Assembly (NCBI GenBank): GCA_017515355.1 | Contig: JAFWGD010000205.1 | Location: 1-8,976, forward strand | Direction of reading: 5' to 3' | DNA: 8,976 bases | Origin: Coriobacteriales bacterium | GTDB taxonomy: Bacteria; Actinomycetota; Coriobacteriia; Coriobacteriales; CADBOM01 | Shown: one piece after another, positions 6,265 to 8,976 of the stretch | Layout: each line of letters begins with the position of its first letter | How positions within the stretch are numbered: position 1 is the stretch's first letter | Made by a program: the position numbers and the translations under genes | Notes under the pieces: generated by a model | Told to the model about the DNA's origin: nothing | Database searches by the model: none | The model's input: the letters and a program-made list of their open reading frames with translations, nothing else

Positions 6265-6606
6265 CTATCCGATGAACTGGATCTGAACTCCGTTCGGATC
6301 GTCGACGAAGAAGAAGCTCACGCCAGGGCCAGGGGAGATGATCGGAGTAGGAGCGAGGCCAGCCTCCTCGAGCTCGGCGCGGTAGCCCTCGACATCCGCA
6401 ACAGCGAATCCGATGGAGATGCCCTTGGCGCTGACGGCATCGCCGGGGTCGTCGATGATCTCGATGTTCGTGGCGCCCTCGGCATCGGATAGGAACGAGA
6501 TCCTGTCGCCCACCGTGCGCACCACCTTCAGGTCACAATACCTCTCGTAGAAGGCAACGGATTCGTCCTTCTTGGCGCTCTTGATGGTCACGTGTGCGAT
6601 ATGCAT
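6265..6606 (-). CDS. VOC (glyoxalase/bleomycin-resistance fold) family protein
   Basis: A 113-residue single-unit VOC protein with two beta-alpha-beta-beta-beta modules. The start is the ATG at 6606 (MHIAHVTIKS), because a G-rich ribosome site lies 5 bases upstream; the frame continues open further upstream but with no ribosome site. Visible features are H5 in the first strand, the ESVAFYERY helix (15-23), NIEII with Glu49, KGISIGFAVADVE (61-73) and the closing FFFVDDPNGVQIQFIG. In metal-dependent VOC enzymes the four ligands would be H5, E49, a His near residue 64 and a Glu near 110. Here residue 64 is Ser and 110 is Gln, so metal binding is doubtful. The substrate is unknown; relatives include glyoxalases, epimerases, dioxygenases and small-molecule binding proteins. 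It is divergent from the next gene. Confidence 0.82.
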   Translation of the reverse strand: MHIAHVTIKSAKKDESVAFYERYCDLKVVRTVGDRISFLSDAEGATNIEIIDDPGDAVSAKGISIGFAVADVEGYRAELEEAGLAPTPIISPGPGVSFFFVDDPNGVQIQFIG

Positions 6607-6635
6607 GATTGCCCCCCTTTTACAGCAGTTTGTCA

Positions 6636-6655
6636 AACGCTTGCGTTCAATTCTA
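6636..6655 (-). promoter_or_regulatory. Candidate promoter/operator of the VOC gene
   Basis: Reading the minus strand, TGCTAGAAT gives an extended -10 (TAGAAT at 6655-6650). No good -35 is visible. Directly downstream, over the predicted start of transcription, lies the small palindrome AACGC-TT-GCGTT (6636-6647 on the plus strand), a size and place suited to a repressor. This was recognised by eye only. Confidence 0.35.
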
Positions 6656-6716
6656 GCAAAACGGTATTGCTCCGCATCTGCACGCACCGAGCCCGCACTC
6701 TATCGCATCCGTGTGC

Positions 6717-6722
6717 TATCAT
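6717..6722 (+). promoter_or_regulatory. Candidate extended -10 box for the FTR-like gene
   Basis: TATCAT is preceded by TG one base away (TGC-TATCAT), the extended -10 pattern, with no recognisable -35. The predicted start near 6729 leaves a leader of about 28 bases before the ATG at 6757, which contains two purine-rich ribosome sites (GGAGGAA and GGGAGG). Confidence 0.4.
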
Positions 6723-6756
6723 CGTTGCGAACGAAGGACGGAGGAAGGGAGGCGCC

Positions 6757-6954
6757 ATGAAGATTAGGCTCAACGAGAACGAGAAGATCGTCGCGAGCAT
6801 TCGCGAGGGAATCCTCAAGAAGGGCGGATACTGCCCATGCAGGCTCCAGCAGATCGAGGAGAACTACTGCATGTGCCAGGAGTTCCGCGACCAGATAGCC
6901 GACCCGGATTTCGAGGGCTTCTGCCACTGCATGCTCTACTACAAGGAGAAGTAG
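6757..6954 (+). CDS. Small ferredoxin:thioredoxin reductase catalytic-domain protein
   Basis: A 65-residue protein with six cysteines in three C-x-C pairs: CPC (26-28), CMC (38-40) and CHC (56-58), the last followed by MLYYK. This is the pattern of the catalytic (beta) chain of ferredoxin:thioredoxin reductase, which holds a [4Fe-4S] cluster beside a redox disulfide and passes electrons from ferredoxin to thioredoxin. In the plant and cyanobacterial enzyme the spacing is CPC-x16-CPC-x8-CHC; here it is x9 and x15, the same total with the middle pair moved. The protein is also far shorter and no variable (alpha) chain is nearby. The start is the ATG at 6757 with GGGAGG 4 bases upstream; the longer open frame upstream lacks a suitable start. 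It is probably a cytoplasmic redox protein of an anaerobe; the partner is unknown. Confidence 0.85.
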   Translation: MKIRLNENEKIVASIREGILKKGGYCPCRLQQIEENYCMCQEFRDQIADPDFEGFCHCMLYYKEK

Positions 6955-6976
6955 GGATTGCAGCACCAACCGATGG

Positions 6977-7008
6977 AAAGCGCCGTGGGAACGATCCTGC
7001 GGCGCTTT
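6977..7008. terminator. Bidirectional hairpin between convergent genes
   Basis: AAAGCGCCG (6977-6985) pairs with CGGCGCTTT (7000-7008), nine pairs. Within the loop GGA and TCC can also pair around ACGA. It stands 22 bases after the FTR-like stop and 16 bases after the KamA-family stop on the other strand, so it can serve both. The A-run on the left and the T-run on the right are short (three bases). Confidence 0.65.
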
Positions 7009-7024
7009 GATTCTCTGGGCATTC

Positions 7025-8131
7025 CTATACCATGCCGTCTATGGTTATCCAGGTCTGCTGGTCATCGATCGGTTCGGTGAAGATCAATCCGTTGTTTTCC
7101 GGCTCCTTGGCGCGATGGAATTTGAACAAGGCTGTGTTTCCGTTGCCGACGAGCCCTAATATCTCGATCTTTCCCATTCCATGTGACATGACGAACCTGA
7201 ATTGCTTGGAGATTCCAGGCAATGAGCCCTTGACCGTTTCCACGAGGTCGATGCCGCTTCTAAGCGGCACTTGGAATATGCCATGGACGCCTCTCACGGG
7301 TCGGCATTGGAAGACGTAGTAAGGCGAGATTCCCCAGTTAGCGAGTCCCATCAAAGTACGGCGAAGCGCGTCGAAGGAATCGTTTACGCCTGCCAGCAAT
7401 ACTGTTTGGTTGCGTAGCGCGATCCCAGCCTTCTTGAGGCAGTCTATGGCGCGTTTGGATTCTGGCGTGAACTCCCTATGGTGGTTGAAGTGCGTAACCA
7501 TATACACCTGCCTGCGTTTGGCCACCTCCGCCAGCATGTCGAGGAGTTCGGGATCATCGTAGATGCGCTGGGGAAAGACGACAGGCGTGCGAGATGCGAT
7601 GCGAATGAATTCAAGTTGATCGAGCTTGCCTAGCATCTCGAAGTTGTGCCTGAGAACATCGTTGCTGTTCATCAATCCATCTCCGCCGCTAAGGATCACG
7701 TTGTTGATCTCCGGATGCCTGGCGATGTATTCGCATGCGGCGGAAAGGTCATTGCATGCTTCCGATTCGCTCATGCCTACCATCCTCTTGCGGAAGCAGA
7801 ACCGGCAGTAGCATGCGCAGACATCGGATGTGAGCAGAAGAGCGGTCGAGCCGTATTTATGCTGCAATCCAGGGATTTTCGTGTTTACATCCTCGCCGCC
7901 CGAGTAGATTTCGCCACTCTCTTCAAGCTCTTCAATGTGGGGCAGCGCGATGCGAGAGATCGGATCGTCAGGATCGTCAGGGTTGATGAGATCGAAGTAG
8001 TATTCCGTTACCGAAACGGGGTATCTGGCACAAACCTTGCCAATGAGCTCGGCATCCTTTTCAGATGCGCCCAAACGTCCAACAATCTCATCTGCGGTTT
8101 TAATGTTGCGCGCGAGATCTTCTTGCCACAT
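7025..8131 (-). CDS. KamA-family radical SAM protein (aminomutase-like, substrate unknown)
   Basis: A 368-residue cytoplasmic radical SAM enzyme of the lysine 2,3-aminomutase family. The [4Fe-4S] motif C-x3-C-x2-C is C105, C109, C112 (in DVCACYCRFCFRKR), followed by LSGGD (148-151) for SAM binding and NQTVLLAGVND (241-251). Lys321 in SHGMGKIEILG sits where the PLP-binding lysine of the aminomutase lies. However, the two Asp residues that hold the substrate amine in the clostridial enzyme (in YQCD and in VVDAPGGGGK) appear as Arg277 (FQCRP) and around Ser316 (VMSHG). It therefore belongs to a widespread subgroup annotated only as KamA family, with a C-terminal FKFHRAKEPEN segment, and should not be called lysine 2,3-aminomutase. 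The start at 8131 has AGGAG 6 bases upstream. It stands alone; no metabolic partner is adjacent. Confidence 0.88.
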   Translation of the reverse strand: MWQEDLARNIKTADEIVGRLGASEKDAELIGKVCARYPVSVTEYYFDLINPDDPDDPISRIALPHIEELEESGEIYSGGEDVNTKIPGLQHKYGSTALLLTSDVCACYCRFCFRKRMVGMSESEACNDLSAACEYIARHPEINNVILSGGDGLMNSNDVLRHNFEMLGKLDQLEFIRIASRTPVVFPQRIYDDPELLDMLAEVAKRRQVYMVTHFNHHREFTPESKRAIDCLKKAGIALRNQTVLLAGVNDSFDALRRTLMGLANWGISPYYVFQCRPVRGVHGIFQVPLRSGIDLVETVKGSLPGISKQFRFVMSHGMGKIEILGLVGNGNTALFKFHRAKEPENNGLIFTEPIDDQQTWITIDGMV

Positions 8132-8171
8132 ACGCGGCTCCTAGGTCTGGCTCGTAGCATTACATGATGTA

Positions 8172-8187
8172 TGTGATTGTCGTCACC
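8172..8187. promoter_or_regulatory. Crp/Fnr-like palindrome upstream of the KamA-family gene
   Basis: TGTGA, six bases, then TCACC matches the Crp-type consensus TGTGA-N6-TCACA at nine of ten positions. It lies 41 bases upstream of the KamA-family ATG and downstream of the likely -10 box, a position suited to repression if that promoter is right. The acting regulator is not in the window. Confidence 0.35.
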
Positions 8188-8220
8188 TAACTTGCCGATT
8201 GAAAGCAAGGGTTAAAAAAC

Positions 8221-8226
8221 AATATA
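8221..8226 (-). promoter_or_regulatory. Candidate extended -10 box for the KamA-family gene
   Basis: On the minus strand TGG-TATATT gives an extended -10 pattern. The -35 position (CGCTTT) does not match consensus and overlaps the XdhC terminator hairpin. The predicted leader is about 80 bases. Confidence 0.35.
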
Positions 8227-8242
8227 CCACTATTTGTCGATT

Positions 8243-8260
8243 AAAGCGATAAGTCGCTTT
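8243..8260 (-). terminator. Terminator-like hairpin after the XdhC-family gene
   Basis: AAAGCGA (8243-8249) pairs with TCGCTTT (8254-8260) around a 4-base loop, seven pairs. On the minus strand it comes 9 bases after the XdhC-family stop and ends in TTT followed by AATCG. The T-run is short, so strength is uncertain. Confidence 0.55.
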
Positions 8261-8269
8261 GCCCACTTG

Positions 8270-8976
8270 CTACTCGAGCTGCTCGGCCACAGCCTGCGCG
8301 ATGCGCTTGCGCTCCTTTCCGCGTACGTCGATGAGCTCGGCGATGATGCTGATTGCGATTTCCTGCGGGGTCTTGTCGGCAATCTTGATGCCGATAGGTG
8401 CATGTACCGCATCGATTTGCTCCTGCGTCACGCCAAACTCCTTTGCATTGGCGAAGACGTCGGCGTTCTTGCCGGGATTGCCCATCATACCAACGTAGAA
8501 CGCGTCGCTAGGCGCTGCATGGACAATCGAATCGACATCGTGCACGTGGCCGCGGCTGACGCAGACGCAGTAGTCATCTGGGGTGATATCGACCTTGCTG
8601 TTGAGGTCGGTCCACATCTCGTCGACGAAGACCCGCTTGCTTTCGGGGAAGCGCTCCTCGGTCAGAAACGCTGCATCGTCATCGATCACCACGGTTTCAA
8701 ATCCGCAATCCTGCGCGTATTTCGCAATGTAGACGCTCACATCGCCGGCGCCGTAGATCACGACGCGGTTGGTGCGGAAGAGAGGAACGGAGCACCAGGT
8801 AACACCTGCGTACTGGTCGGTGTGCATCGACGGGCCGCGCGTTGCATCGAGCATCTGGAAGCGATCGCGCTTGTTCCATGGGCGCGAGCAGACGATGTCC
8901 TTGCCCTCATTGGCAAAGTAGATCGTCGAGATCGGGTCGAGGCCGGCTCCGCGCGCAGGGCTGATCGGATCTTCCA
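8270..8976 (-). CDS. XdhC-family molybdenum enzyme accessory protein (5' end outside window)
   Basis: The frame is open on the minus strand from the right edge to the TAG at 8272-8270, giving the last 234 residues. XdhC proteins bind molybdenum cofactor and help insert the sulfurated form into xanthine dehydrogenase-type hydroxylases; related proteins occur in selenium-dependent hydroxylase clusters. The fragment shows the Rossmann-type C-terminal domain: RVVIYGAGDVS (70-80, where most relatives have GAGHVS), TVVIDDDAAF, RGHVHDVD (141-148), YVGMMGNPGKN (160-170), HAPIGIKI (191-198) and TPQEIAISIIAELI (202-215). The N-terminal XdhC/CoxI domain lies off the window. The target hydroxylase and other Moco genes are probably to the right, as transcription comes from there. 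Family is confident; the exact target is unknown. Confidence 0.88.
   Translation of the reverse strand, partial: EDPISPARGAGLDPISTIYFANEGKDIVCSRPWNKRDRFQMLDATRGPSMHTDQYAGVTWCSVPLFRTNRVVIYGAGDVSVYIAKYAQDCGFETVVIDDDAAFLTEERFPESKRVFVDEMWTDLNSKVDITPDDYCVCVSRGHVHDVDSIVHAAPSDAFYVGMMGNPGKNADVFANAKEFGVTQEQIDAVHAPIGIKIADKTPQEIAISIIAELIDVRGKERKRIAQAVAEQLE

Noticed and set aside
7025..8131. Annotation as lysine 2,3-aminomutase or EpmB
   Set aside because: The substrate Asp residues are replaced and no EF-P or lysine-fermentation genes are adjacent; only the family name is safe.
1..8976. tRNA, rRNA, CRISPR arrays, insertion sequences
   Set aside because: No cloverleaf, regularly spaced repeats, transposase frame or terminal inverted repeats seen.

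Overview
The window is a gene-dense, moderately GC-rich bacterial segment with good Shine-Dalgarno sites. Three things suggest an anaerobic, monoderm, high-GC Gram-positive of the Eggerthellaceae/Coriobacteriia type: surface proteins ending in a transmembrane helix and basic tail, a small ferredoxin:thioredoxin-reductase-like protein, and a KamA-type radical SAM enzyme next to an XdhC-type molybdenum-enzyme accessory gene. That taxonomic call is inference; there is no rRNA or other marker in the window.

Region 1 (1-2079, + strand) holds the 3' part of a lipoate-protein ligase followed by a complete dihydrolipoyl dehydrogenase. Together they attach and re-oxidise lipoyl groups. The carrier protein is not in view; a glycine cleavage or 2-oxoacid dehydrogenase operon upstream is likely.

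Region 2 (2080-6218, + strand) is the most unusual part. After a 260-base leader with an operator-like dyad, a candidate -10 box and a GC hairpin comes a tight four-gene unit. Its first two genes encode secreted, membrane-anchored surface proteins carrying divergent repeated beta-sandwich domains that I compare to NEAT domains. The third encodes a MotA/TolQ/ExbB-type proton-channel subunit and the fourth a DUF2149 protein, a short one-TM protein with a membrane Asp that looks like the ExbD/TolR/MotB partner. Gene overlaps of 4 and 14 bases and a hairpin after the last gene mark it as one operon. The inferred picture is a proton-motive-force motor coupled to ligand-binding surface proteins in a cell with no outer membrane. 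Ligand and mechanism are unknown.

Region 3 (6219-8976) holds single genes. A small VOC-fold protein (-) is divergent from a 65-residue ferredoxin:thioredoxin-reductase-like protein (+). A KamA-family radical SAM protein (-) converges on the latter across a shared hairpin and lacks the substrate-binding acidic residues of true lysine 2,3-aminomutase. An XdhC-family protein (-) runs off the right edge. No tRNA, rRNA, CRISPR array, insertion sequence or origin was recognised.
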